A stretch of DNA of 64,000 nt from Pseudomonas sp. PSKL.D1 (GTDB taxonomy: Bacteria; Pseudomonadota; Gammaproteobacteria; Pseudomonadales; Pseudomonadaceae): positions 5,566,001 through 5,630,000 of the forward strand of contig NZ_CP118607.1 of assembly GCF_028898945.1 (NCBI RefSeq), read 5' to 3'. The stretch's first letter is position 1, and each line of letters begins with the position of its first letter. This document shows positions 56,577 through 64,000 of the stretch, piece by piece. The notes below the pieces were generated by a model. The model made no database searches, was not told the DNA's origin, and saw only the letters and a program-made list of their open reading frames with translations. A program made the translations under genes and the position numbers.

Positions 56577-57983
56577 TCAGCGCTGGGCGACCAGTTTCCG
56601 GTTAGCGCTGACGAAGTCCAACGCCTCTCCACCATGTGCCTTGGCGTATTGTTCGGCCTGGTCCTTCAACAGGAAGGCGGCCAGCTCCCCCTTGGCGTTG
56701 CGCACGAACCATGCCTGGTTGGCCAGCAACTTGATGCCACTGTCGGCGGCCTGGGCGTAGATGGCGCGGATGTCCTTGCCTTCCTGCTCCAGCTGCGCCA
56801 ATGCACCAAGGGCTGCTTCCGGGGTGGTGTAGTGGCGAACCTTGTATTCGCCACGCACCCAGATTTGCGCCAGGCGGCTGAAGTCGGTGATGGGTTTGCC
56901 CGTCAGTGCGTCGGTGGCGGTCAGAGGCTGCGGGGCGTAGTTCTTCAGCGCCTTGTCATAATCCTGCCCAGCTTGCTTGAAGGCTGCACGTATGTACTGG
57001 TCATCGATGAACACGCTGGTATCAAGCCCGCGATCGGTCTTTTTGAGCAACTTGAGGGTATCGATCGACGTCGCAACAGCCTGGCGGTATTCAGGTTTCC
57101 AGGTCAGGTCTCGGGTCTGCAGGCCCAGCGGCCCGTGGAACAGGTAGTTGACCTCGGCTTCGATGCCGGTGACCTTCTCGATCAGCTCGCTGTACTTTTC
57201 AGGCTCGGCCGCTATCAGGCGGTCAGCCTCCAGGCTGGCGCGCAGGTAGGCGGTGACCACTTCCGGGTACTTTTTCGCATAGTTGGCATCGACCAGCGCG
57301 CCGTGGAACGTCGGGGCGTTGGCTTGGGCACCGTCATAAATCTTGCGGGCGAAGCCGCGGTTGGGAAACAGTTCGGCAAACGGCACAAAGTCGGCATGGG
57401 CTTCTATACGATTGCTGCGTAGGGCCGAACCTGCAATTTCCGGTGCCTGGGCAATGATGCGCACGTCTTTTTGCGGGTCCCAGCCTTGGGCTGCAATAGC
57501 GCGCAGCAACATGCCGTGGGCAGTGGAGGCAAACGGCACGGAAATGGTCTTGCCCTTGAGCTCACCCAGCGACTGCACGCTGGAGGCAGCGGGCACCACA
57601 ATGCCATTGCCGCTGCCATGCACGCTGCCCGACAGCACGCTGATGAACAGGCTGCGTTTGCCGGCGTCCAGATGGGCCACGCCGTTGAACGAACCCGGGA
57701 AGTCCGCCATGGCGCCGAAATCCAGCTTGCCGGCGACCATTTCGTTGGTCAGGGGCGCGCCACTGGTGAAGTTCTTCCATTCAATCTGGTACTTGGCGTC
57801 CTTGTACTTGCCATCATGCGGCAGGTACTTGTCCAGCAGGCCCAGTTCACGAATCAGCAGGCCACCGGTGGCGCAGTTGATGGTGGTGTCCTGGGTGCCG
57901 ATGGCAATGCGGATGGTTTCGGCGTTGGCGTGCAGGCCAGCGAGCGCCAGCGCGAGGCCGGCCACGGTTGTTGCAAGGCGCAT
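56577..57983 (-). CDS. ABC transporter substrate-binding protein (SsuA/NrtA-like), unassigned substrate
   Basis: 468 aa, clearly longer than SsuA or TauA (about 320). Signal peptide about 1-22 (LAGLHANA). Segments IRIAIGTQDTTINCATGGLL, GKLDFGAMADFPGSFNG and ELKGKTISVPFASTAHGMLL. It contains one Cys and three internal Met, unlike the sulfur-free binding proteins elsewhere in the window. The extra C-terminal part (from about residue 330) has no recognisable domain. ATG 57983 follows GGGGA. Confidence 0.87.
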   Translation of the reverse strand: MRLATTVAGLALALAGLHANAETIRIAIGTQDTTINCATGGLLIRELGLLDKYLPHDGKYKDAKYQIEWKNFTSGAPLTNEMVAGKLDFGAMADFPGSFNGVAHLDAGKRSLFISVLSGSVHGSGNGIVVPAASSVQSLGELKGKTISVPFASTAHGMLLRAIAAQGWDPQKDVRIIAQAPEIAGSALRSNRIEAHADFVPFAELFPNRGFARKIYDGAQANAPTFHGALVDANYAKKYPEVVTAYLRASLEADRLIAAEPEKYSELIEKVTGIEAEVNYLFHGPLGLQTRDLTWKPEYRQAVATSIDTLKLLKKTDRGLDTSVFIDDQYIRAAFKQAGQDYDKALKNYAPQPLTATDALTGKPITDFSRLAQIWVRGEYKVRHYTTPEAALGALAQLEQEGKDIRAIYAQAADSGIKLLANQAWFVRNAKGELAAFLLKDQAEQYAKAHGGEALDFVSANRKLVAQR

Positions 57984-58103
57984 GGGTGGTTCCCCTCGAA
58001 TCGTTTTGAGTATTGGAATCGTCTCCGCCACCAGGATGGGGTGGTGGGAAACGAGGGGCATTGCAGGCGGGCGTCCGGTGGTTCGCCGGATGGCTTGGGT
58101 GGT

Positions 58104-58349
58104 TCAGCGCAGCAGGTACGGGATGTCGACTTTCACGGCGCCGGTGGGGCAATCCTTTTCGCAGGGCATGCAGTACCAGCATTCGTCAAAGGCCATGTAG
58201 GCCTTCTGCGTGGCCGGGTTGATGGCCAGCAGGTCCATGGGGCATACCTCAACGCATACGGTGCAGCCTTTGTCAGCGATGCATTTGTCTTCGTCGATGG
58301 TGACCGGAGCGCTGCTGCGAAAGAATATTTCCTGGGGTTGGTAGGCCAT
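58104..58349 (-). CDS. 8-Cys (2x[4Fe-4S]) ferredoxin, AprB-like
   Basis: 81 aa. Two cluster motifs: Cys23-X5-Cys29-X2-Cys32-X3-Cys36-Pro and Cys57-X2-Cys60-X2-Cys63-X3-Cys67-Pro. It matches the N-terminal ferredoxin part of adenylylsulfate reductase beta subunit (AprB) in layout but lacks the AprB C-terminal tail. Located 38 bp after the flavoprotein gene, it is the probable electron partner of that protein. Confidence 0.9.
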   Translation of the reverse strand: MAYQPQEIFFRSSAPVTIDEDKCIADKGCTVCVEVCPMDLLAINPATQKAYMAFDECWYCMPCEKDCPTGAVKVDIPYLLR

Positions 58350-58387
58350 TTCACGGTGTCCTTGGGGCCTTTGGCCCTCTGTTCTGT

Positions 58388-60112
58388 TCAGGCAGCGTTG
58401 GCTTTGACGCGCAGCCGGTCATAGGCGGTCTGTTCTTCGGTATCCAGGGCAATCAGATAGGGCTCGACTGCTTTCTTGAAGCTGGTCATTTCGCCGTTTT
58501 CACCCTTTTTCAGGTGGCAATGGCAAAACCAGTCGGCGTCGTTACGCTCGGGGAAGTCCACCCGATGGTGATACAGGCCCCAGCGGCTTTCTTCACGGAA
58601 CAACGAGGCCCGTGCTGCCATCTCGGCGCAATCGCGGATCACCGCCACTTCCATCGCCCGCATCAGTTCATGCGGGTTGTTTGCTTTCATCTGCTCAAGA
58701 TCGCGCTCGATTTCGGCAAAGCGCGCCAGGCCGATTTCCATCTTTTTGGTGACCTTGGGTGGCTGCAGGTAATCGTTGACCATGCGTCGCAGCTTGTACT
58801 CGACCTGAGCGGGCGGCAGGCCGTGTTCGCGCCGCAGCGGTGCAAATACCCGCTCACGCTCACGTTCCACCTGCACCACATCAACCTCGGCATGTTCCCG
58901 ATCCGCCACATAGCGCGCGGCGTTTACACCCGCAAACCAGCCGTAGGTGAATGCACCCAGCATGTAGTTGTGCGGCACGGCGGCCATGTCGCCCGCGGCG
59001 TACAAGCCCTTGACGCTGGTCTCGGCCTTTTCGTTGACCCACACCCCCGAAGCGGAATGCCCGGAGCAGAAGCCAATTTCGGAGATGTGCATCTCGACCA
59101 TGTGCTGGCGGTAATCGGTACCGCGGCCTGCATGGAACTGCCCACGGCTGGGGCGCTCGTTGCTGTGCAGGATCTCTTCGATGTTCTGGATGGTTTCCTC
59201 GGCCAGGTGGTCGAGTTTGAGGAACAACGGGCCATTGCCACCTTCGAGTTCCTGATGGAACTCCCACATCATCTGCCCGCTCCAGTAATCGCACTCGATA
59301 AAGCGCTCACCCTTGCTGTTGGCCGTATAGCCGCCCAGCGGGCCGGTCACGTAAGCACAGGCGGGGCCGTTGTAGTCCTTGATCAACGGGTTGATCTGGA
59401 AGCACTCCAGGTTGGCCAGCTCGGCACCCGCGTGGTAGGCCATGGCATAGCCGTCACCCGCGTTGGTGGGGTTTTCGTAGGTACCCATCAGGTAACCCGA
59501 CGATGGCAAGCCCAGCCGCCCGGCGGCGCCGCAGGCAAGGATCACCGCTTTGGCCCGCACCACACGAAACTCTCCGGTGCGGCAATCAAAGCCCATTACA
59601 CCAGCGGCGGCGCCTTGGTCATCGAGCAGTATGCGGGTGCAGACCATGCGGTTGCTGATCTCGATACGCGCACGCTTGAGCTGGCGGTAAAGCACTTTCT
59701 TGATGTCATGGCCTTCAGGCATGGGCAGCACGTAGGCGCCCATGTGGTGGACTTTCTTCACGGCGTAATCGCCGGTTTCGTCTTTCTCGAACTTCACGCC
59801 CCAGCGGTCGAGCTGTTCGATGGTTTCAAAGCTGTGGGTGGCATACGCATGCACGGCAGCCTGGTTGACGATGCCGTCGTTGGCCACGGTGATTTCCTTG
59901 GTGTACTGCTCAGGCGTTGCGTGGCCGGGGATGATCGCGTTGTTCAGGCCGTCCATGCCCATGCTGATAGCACCGCTGCGCTTGACGTTGGCCTTGTCCA
60001 GCACCAGCACGCGCAGGGCCTTGTCCTGCTCCTTGGCCTTGATCGCCGCCATCGGCCCGGCCGTGCCGCCACCGATGACGATGATGTCGTAGTCCTGGGT
60101 TTCGAAGCTCAT
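58388..60112 (-). CDS. FAD flavoprotein, fumarate reductase / AprA-like
   Basis: 574 aa, cytoplasmic. FAD-binding GGGTAG at residues 14-19, followed by Lys-rich and KRSGAISMGMDG, central NAGDGYAMAYHAGAELANLECFQ, and the second FAD motif GLYAAGDMA. Resembles the alpha subunit of adenylylsulfate reductase and related fumarate-reductase-like enzymes, with a His in GFCSGHSASGVWV near the flavin. Rich in Cys and Met. ATG overlaps the GntR stop. Substrate unknown; with the ferredoxin and importer it may reduce or oxidise the imported compound. Confidence 0.82.
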   Translation of the reverse strand: MSFETQDYDIIVIGGGTAGPMAAIKAKEQDKALRVLVLDKANVKRSGAISMGMDGLNNAIIPGHATPEQYTKEITVANDGIVNQAAVHAYATHSFETIEQLDRWGVKFEKDETGDYAVKKVHHMGAYVLPMPEGHDIKKVLYRQLKRARIEISNRMVCTRILLDDQGAAAGVMGFDCRTGEFRVVRAKAVILACGAAGRLGLPSSGYLMGTYENPTNAGDGYAMAYHAGAELANLECFQINPLIKDYNGPACAYVTGPLGGYTANSKGERFIECDYWSGQMMWEFHQELEGGNGPLFLKLDHLAEETIQNIEEILHSNERPSRGQFHAGRGTDYRQHMVEMHISEIGFCSGHSASGVWVNEKAETSVKGLYAAGDMAAVPHNYMLGAFTYGWFAGVNAARYVADREHAEVDVVQVERERERVFAPLRREHGLPPAQVEYKLRRMVNDYLQPPKVTKKMEIGLARFAEIERDLEQMKANNPHELMRAMEVAVIRDCAEMAARASLFREESRWGLYHHRVDFPERNDADWFCHCHLKKGENGEMTSFKKAVEPYLIALDTEEQTAYDRLRVKANAA

Positions 60113-60858
60113 GCCTTGCCCCCTTTGTGGCGGTCGATGCGCAGGCGGTACTGGAAGGCATCGCCGCGGTAATAGAGGTGTTCGAAGTCCAGCGGCGCGC
60201 CGTCGGCGGTGTGAGTGAGGCGTTCGATACGCATGATCGGCGAGCCCTCCTCCACCTCCAGCGCCTGGGTCAGGTCGCTGTCGGCCAATACCGCATCGAT
60301 GGCCAGGTCGGCGTGGCCAAGCGGGATGCCACAGTCGTTTTCCAGCAGCAGGAAGATGTCGCGGGTCACCAGGTCGGCCTTTTCCAGCTTTTCGCCGACG
60401 GCCTTGGGCAGCCAGGTCAATTCCAGGGACACCGGCTCGCGATTGATCAGGCGCACCCGGCGTATTTCGGTCACCAGGGTACCCTCCTCGACCTGCAACC
60501 GCGCCGCCACCAGGGCGTTGGCCGGTACGTGACGGAAGCTGCGCAGGCGGTTGAGCACTTCGTAGCCCATTTGCGTCATCGACTCACCCAGCCCCTGCAA
60601 GGTGCTGACGTTCTGGAACGCCTTGGGTTTGGCGACGAACGTGCCTTTGCCATGGATCTTGAACACCAGCCCTTCTTTCTGCAGGTCGCCCAGTGCCTGG
60701 CGCACGGTGATGCGGCTCACGTCGAAAGCCTTGCCCAGCTCACTCTCGGAGGGCATGCGGCTGTGGGGTGGGTAGGTGCCATCAAGAATGCGCTCGCGCA
60801 GCAGTTCCTTGAGCTGGGTGTAGAGCGGTACCGGGGACAAGGGGAGCAGTTCGGCCAT
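60109..60858 (-). CDS. GntR/HutC-family regulator
   Basis: 249 aa. N-terminal winged helix (about 10-75: PLYTQLKELLRERILDGTYPP ... SRITVRQALGDLQKEGLV) and a C-terminal UTRA effector domain (about 95-240). First gene of the operon, with its stop overlapping the flavoprotein start. A perfect palindrome just upstream suggests autoregulation. The effector is likely the imported substrate or a product of it. Confidence 0.92.
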   Translation of the reverse strand: MAELLPLSPVPLYTQLKELLRERILDGTYPPHSRMPSESELGKAFDVSRITVRQALGDLQKEGLVFKIHGKGTFVAKPKAFQNVSTLQGLGESMTQMGYEVLNRLRSFRHVPANALVAARLQVEEGTLVTEIRRVRLINREPVSLELTWLPKAVGEKLEKADLVTRDIFLLLENDCGIPLGHADLAIDAVLADSDLTQALEVEEGSPIMRIERLTHTADGAPLDFEHLYYRGDAFQYRLRIDRHKGGKA

Positions 60859-60879
60859 GGGTCTCTTCGCTGATCGGTT

Positions 60880-60895
60880 ACTTGTTATAACAAGT
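60880..60895. promoter_or_regulatory. Perfect palindrome, candidate GntR operator
   Basis: ACTTGTTATAACAAGT is a 16-bp perfect palindrome with the GT..AC core typical of GntR-family sites, 21 bp upstream of the regulator ATG. It contains a possible -10 (TTATAA), so binding could block transcription of the whole operon. Confidence 0.68.
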
Positions 60896-60984
60896 TGTGA
60901 CTAGAGCATAGTGGGCATAACGCGCGTGACGGAAATACTGATATTGCATATGGATAGATGGGTTTGTGGTGATCTGTGCCGACG

Positions 60985-61012
60985 CTATCGCGGATGAATC
61001 CGCTCCTACAGG
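60985..61012. repeat. Single REP element
   Basis: tatcgcggatgaatccgctc followed by ctacagg, one substitution from the common core, without a partner copy nearby. Confidence 0.7.
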
Positions 61013-61105
61013 CTATGTACCAACCCTGAAGGGCCGTGGGGAAAAACGGCCATAGATCAAGGCGATGGACGCCACCGAATCAGATGGGTATCATGCGTGC
61101 GCGTT

Positions 61106-61182
61106 GCACTCGTAGCTCAGCTGGATAGAGTACTGCCCTCCGAAGGCAGGGGTCGTGGGTTCGAATCCCGCCGAGTGCGCCA
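61106..61182 (+). tRNA. tRNA-Arg (anticodon CCG)
   Basis: 77-nt cloverleaf: acceptor GCACTCG / CGAGTGC, D-arm with AGCTCAGCTGGATAGAG, anticodon stem CTGCC / GGCAG with loop CTCCGAA (anticodon CCG at 61140-61142), T-arm GTGGG-TTCGAAT-CCCGC, encoded CCA end. Reads CGG codons. Confidence 0.96.
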
Positions 61183-61189
61183 TTTCTGA

Positions 61190-61218
61190 AAGCCCCGGGT
61201 GAAAACTCGGGGCTTTTG
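61190..61218 (+). terminator. Rho-independent terminator after tRNA-Arg
   Basis: AGCCCCG-GGTGAAAACT-CGGGGCT followed by TTTTG, starting 8 bp after the tRNA. Confidence 0.85.
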
Positions 61219-61316
61219 CATTTGTGCGACATATCGCGTTTCTGGTACTCCCGTACCGCGGTGGGTTGGTGTTAGCGTGGGCACCCCGTTACTGATCGCG
61301 AAGGAATGCACGCTCC

Positions 61317-63044
61317 ATGCAACTCAAGAAGATCACCGCAGCACTGCTGCTCAGCGGCGTAAGCCTGTTCACCCTCCCCGCCCACGCCAACCTTACGCAG
61401 CAGCAGTCCGCCGCCATCATCAAAGCCTATGACGGCACCGACCCAAGCAGTTTCAAGCAATTTATCGGCAAGCTAAAAGACAGCGACCTAGCCAAAATCG
61501 ACAACCTCGGCGCCACACTCAACGCCTACCTCGCAAACAAAGCGCTGTCTGCCGAGCAACAGAACGAAATCAACCGCCTGCTCGGCATTTACACCCGTAT
61601 CAAGTACGCCAAGGCCGCCACCGAGACCTTGCGCGAACTGGTGGCGATCCCTACCTTCAGCGTCGAAGGGGTGCCGCAACATGAGAACCCCGAGTTCCAC
61701 AAGATCGCCGACCAGATCAAGGCGCTGGCCGATAGCTTTGGGCTGACGTTCCGCAACATCGACAACCGCGTTTACGAAATTTCGCTTGGCGCAGGCAAGG
61801 AAGTAATCGGCATCCACGCCCACGCCGATGTGGTGCCAGTCAACCCGGACAACTGGAAACTGGCCGATGGGACGCGCCTGGACCCGTTCAAGGTCACCTT
61901 GGTGGGCGACCGCATGTATGGCCGGGGTACCGAGGACGACAAGAACGGCATCGTCGTAGCCATGTACGCCTTGAAAGTCGCCAAGGACGAGCAACTGCCC
62001 CTGGCCCGACAATTCAAACTGCTGATCGACACCACCGAGGAAACCAGCGGCGACGCCATCCCCTACTACTTCGCCCGCAACCCCACGCCCAATTACAACC
62101 TCGCGCTCGACGGTGGCTACCCAGTGGTGATCGCCGAAAAAGGCTACGGCACTGTAATGGCCAGCTTCAGCAAACGCCCGGCCAGTGGCAAAGGTGCAGA
62201 AATCACCAACCTCACGGGTGGCTTGGCAACCAACCAGATCCCCACTACCTCGGTGGCAACACTGGTAGCCGATAAGCCTGAGCAACTGGCCAGCCAACTG
62301 GAAGAGGCCGGGGCTGACTATGTAAAGCGTAATGGCGGGGACTTCAGCATCCATGCCAAGCCAGATGGCAAAAATGTATTGCTCACCGTGACCGGTGTTT
62401 CCGCTCACTCTTCGGAGCCTGAATCCGGAGTTAACCCGGTGGCGCGCATGCTCGATTTCATCAACGGGCTCGGCGAGCGTGTTCCGCTGAAGCACAACCA
62501 CTTCACCGATGCTGCCCGCTACGCCGCCGACAACTGGGGCCTGGATTACCTGGGCAACAAACTCGGCGTAGGCTTCAAGGACGATTTCATGGGGCCGCTC
62601 ACCGCTTCGCTGACCTATGTCGGCGTGGACGAAAAAGGCTTGAAACTGGCCGTGAACCTGCGCGTACCCAAAGGCAAGCCGGTTGCCACCATCAAGGACG
62701 AGCTGGCCGACAAGCTAGGCAAATGGACCCGCAAAAGCCATACCTCGGTCGCTTTCGAATACAGCCTTGATGAGCCTATGTACCGCAACCCGGAAGGTGA
62801 GTGGGTAAAGGCACTGCTCGCTGTGGCGACTGAAAACCTGGGCATGAAGCATGAGTTTGGTACCTCGGCGGGCGCGACCTCGGTACACGACCTGCCCAAC
62901 GGCGTGCAGTTCGGCCTGGCCATGCCGGACGTGAAGTACACCGGGCACAATGACAACGAGTTCAAGACCGTGGAGCAGTTCATGCTCGATTTGCAGGTGG
63001 TAAGCGAAATGGTCGCGCGGATTGGGCAGATGCCCGAACTTTAA
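61317..63044 (+). CDS. M20-family dipeptidase/metallopeptidase, exported
   Basis: 575 aa, PepV-like M20 peptidase. Signal peptide about 1-24 (LFTLPAHA). Zinc-site motifs: HAHADVVP, YGRGTEDDKNG, the catalytic Glu pair in DTTEETSGD, and the late His in YTGHNDNE. Expected to hydrolyse dipeptides in the periplasm. Start ATG 61317; AAGGA lies about 11 nt upstream, a little far. No operon partner. Confidence 0.88.
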   Translation: MQLKKITAALLLSGVSLFTLPAHANLTQQQSAAIIKAYDGTDPSSFKQFIGKLKDSDLAKIDNLGATLNAYLANKALSAEQQNEINRLLGIYTRIKYAKAATETLRELVAIPTFSVEGVPQHENPEFHKIADQIKALADSFGLTFRNIDNRVYEISLGAGKEVIGIHAHADVVPVNPDNWKLADGTRLDPFKVTLVGDRMYGRGTEDDKNGIVVAMYALKVAKDEQLPLARQFKLLIDTTEETSGDAIPYYFARNPTPNYNLALDGGYPVVIAEKGYGTVMASFSKRPASGKGAEITNLTGGLATNQIPTTSVATLVADKPEQLASQLEEAGADYVKRNGGDFSIHAKPDGKNVLLTVTGVSAHSSEPESGVNPVARMLDFINGLGERVPLKHNHFTDAARYAADNWGLDYLGNKLGVGFKDDFMGPLTASLTYVGVDEKGLKLAVNLRVPKGKPVATIKDELADKLGKWTRKSHTSVAFEYSLDEPMYRNPEGEWVKALLAVATENLGMKHEFGTSAGATSVHDLPNGVQFGLAMPDVKYTGHNDNEFKTVEQFMLDLQVVSEMVARIGQMPEL

Positions 63045-63063
63045 AAGGCTTGCTCGCGGGCGC

Positions 63064-63094
63064 CCCCGCTCCTACCGGATAAACGGGAGCGGGG
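63064..63094. repeat. Hairpin between peptidase and CBS genes
   Basis: CCCCGCTCC / GGAGCGGGG, 9-bp stem with a 13-nt loop, 19 bp after the peptidase stop. No immediate T-run; a weak terminator or a REP remnant. Confidence 0.5.
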
Positions 63095-63206
63095 CTCATG
63101 GCGTTTTTCAATCGTCTCGATGCCGTTTCCTGCATTGCCGTGCAGGCTGGCGTGCCGGATGCTTTATTTACTCCGAGAGTTCGGTTTTCCACCCACAGAG
63201 GCCTGT

Positions 63207-63644
63207 ATGAAGAACGTCGAAGAAATCCTCAAAACCAAAGCCCAGCATCAGACCGTGTACACCATCGGCCCTGACGACTCGGTGCTCGACGCCCTGAAGC
63301 TGCTGGCGGAAAAGAACGTCGGGGCACTGCCCGTAATCGAAAACGATGAGGTGGTAGGGATTGTCAGTGAGCGGGACTATGCACGCAAACTGGTGCTCAA
63401 AGGCCGATCTTCTGCAGCCACTCCCGTTCGGGAAATCATGAGTGCACCGGTGGTTACCGTCGAGCCCAAGCAGAACCTTGAGTACTGCATGAACCTGATG
63501 ACCAACCGCCACCTGCGTCACCTGCCGGTGGTCAGCCATGGCCAGTTGCTAGGCCTGCTGTCGATTGGTGACCTGGTGAAGGAAACCATTGCCGAACAGC
63601 AGAACCTGATCCAGCAGCTGGAGCAATACATCCGGGGTGAATGA
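63207..63644 (+). CDS. Two-CBS-domain protein
   Basis: 145 aa, tandem CBS (Bateman) module: CBS1 about 8-62 (ALPVIENDEVVGIVSERDYARKL), CBS2 about 72-128 (HLPVVSHGQLLGLLSIGDLVK). Such modules bind adenine nucleotides; no catalytic domain is attached. ATG 63207 has AGAGG 5 nt upstream; the frame is open to 63120, but without support. Confidence 0.88.
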   Translation: MKNVEEILKTKAQHQTVYTIGPDDSVLDALKLLAEKNVGALPVIENDEVVGIVSERDYARKLVLKGRSSAATPVREIMSAPVVTVEPKQNLEYCMNLMTNRHLRHLPVVSHGQLLGLLSIGDLVKETIAEQQNLIQQLEQYIRGE

Positions 63645-63652
63645 TCCCCAAC

Positions 63653-64000
63653 TCAGTGATAGGCGCGCTCCAGCTCGTCCAGCTGATGGTCGAAGCTACG
63701 CAGGCGCGCCGACCACGTGTACACCAGCACTTCCAGGTCCCGATTGAGCACAGCCGTGTTGCCATGGCCGTTGCTCGACGGCTCGCACAAGTCCAATTGA
63801 TAGCGCTCACGCGCCATGGCCGTGGCCACGCTTGAAAGGTCGCGGGCATTGGCCAGCCAATGGTGATGATGGTCGTGGACTTCGCGGTCCAGAGCACGGC
63901 ACTGGCGTTTGAGTGCATCCAGGCTCTGCTCCAGCGGCGTGCCCTTGAGCTCGCCCATCACCTCCTCGAAGGTGCGCCCTGAATGCCAGTAGCTGCCCCA
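63653..64000 (-). CDS. Hypothetical protein, continues past window edge
   Basis: The minus-strand frame is open to the right edge (reads SYWHSGRTFEEVMGELKGT), so the gene probably starts beyond 64000. An internal ATG at 63958 has AGGAGG only 2-3 nt upstream, too close for a normal start. Visible part is about 115 residues, helical, with a HDHHHHW cluster and many charged residues. No family recognised. Its stop is 8 bp from that of the convergent CBS gene. Confidence 0.65.
   Translation of the reverse strand, partial: WGSYWHSGRTFEEVMGELKGTPLEQSLDALKRQCRALDREVHDHHHHWLANARDLSSVATAMARERYQLDLCEPSSNGHGNTAVLNRDLEVLVYTWSARLRSFDHQLDELERAYH

Noticed and set aside
58104..60112. True dissimilatory adenylylsulfate reductase (AprAB)
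   Set aside because: The ferredoxin lacks the AprB tail, no sat, qmo or dsr genes are present, and the similarity was judged only by eye; kept as AprA-like.
61106..61182. tRNA-Arg as an integration site for a genomic island
   Set aside because: No integrase, no repeated tRNA 3' end and ordinary genes on both sides.

Overview
This 64 kb window is a high-GC Pseudomonas chromosome segment. Protein sequences and gene order (ompR-envZ, tex, gshA, ssuEADCBF, lsfA, tauABCD, gabDT) point to the P. putida group; this is recognition from family knowledge, not a database search. Short REP elements built on the core atcgcggataaatccgctcc occur in most intergenic gaps, usually as inverted pairs.

Layout. 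1-7056: osmoregulation (envZ partial, ompR), RNA metabolism (tex), a thioesterase, glutathione synthesis (gshA) and a TetR regulator. 7073-18184: sulfonate and taurine scavenging (ssuFBCDAE, 1-Cys peroxiredoxin lsfA, an OprD-family porin, tauABCD). 18270-30597: a BCCT transporter, serine acetyltransferase, a cystine ABC importer, and an operon of two SfnB/DszC-like and one SoxA/DszA-like flavin monooxygenases followed by a metQNI-type importer. 30724-39413: two c-di-GMP genes around the desaturase gene desA, an HDOD protein with a degenerate receiver domain, gabT and gabD. 39670-51067: a sulfate-ester cluster (astA, sftP, sftR, atsK, atsR, atsB, atsC) interrupted by an IS110-family element. 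51071-53599: a large protein that looks like a DUF6543-type toxin with a C-terminal ADP-ribosyltransferase domain. 53684-60858: a tightly packed eight-gene minus-strand operon (GntR regulator, AprA/fumarate-reductase-like flavoprotein, 8-Cys ferredoxin, SsuACB-type importer, HEAT-repeat protein, DUF971 protein) that I cannot assign to a known pathway. 61106-64000: tRNA-Arg(CCG), an M20 peptidase, a CBS-pair protein and an edge ORF.

How it works together. Much of the window serves growth without sulfate: import of alkanesulfonates, taurine, cystine, organosulfur compounds and sulfate esters, followed by release of sulfite or sulfate by FMNH2- or 2-oxoglutarate-dependent oxygenases, and cysteine synthesis fed by serine acetyltransferase. 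Many of these proteins contain no Cys or Met after the initiator, a sulfur-sparing signature. The GntR operon, although its transporter resembles sulfonate importers, lacks that signature in its flavoprotein. It is the best candidate here for an undescribed system, with the DUF6543-ART protein second.
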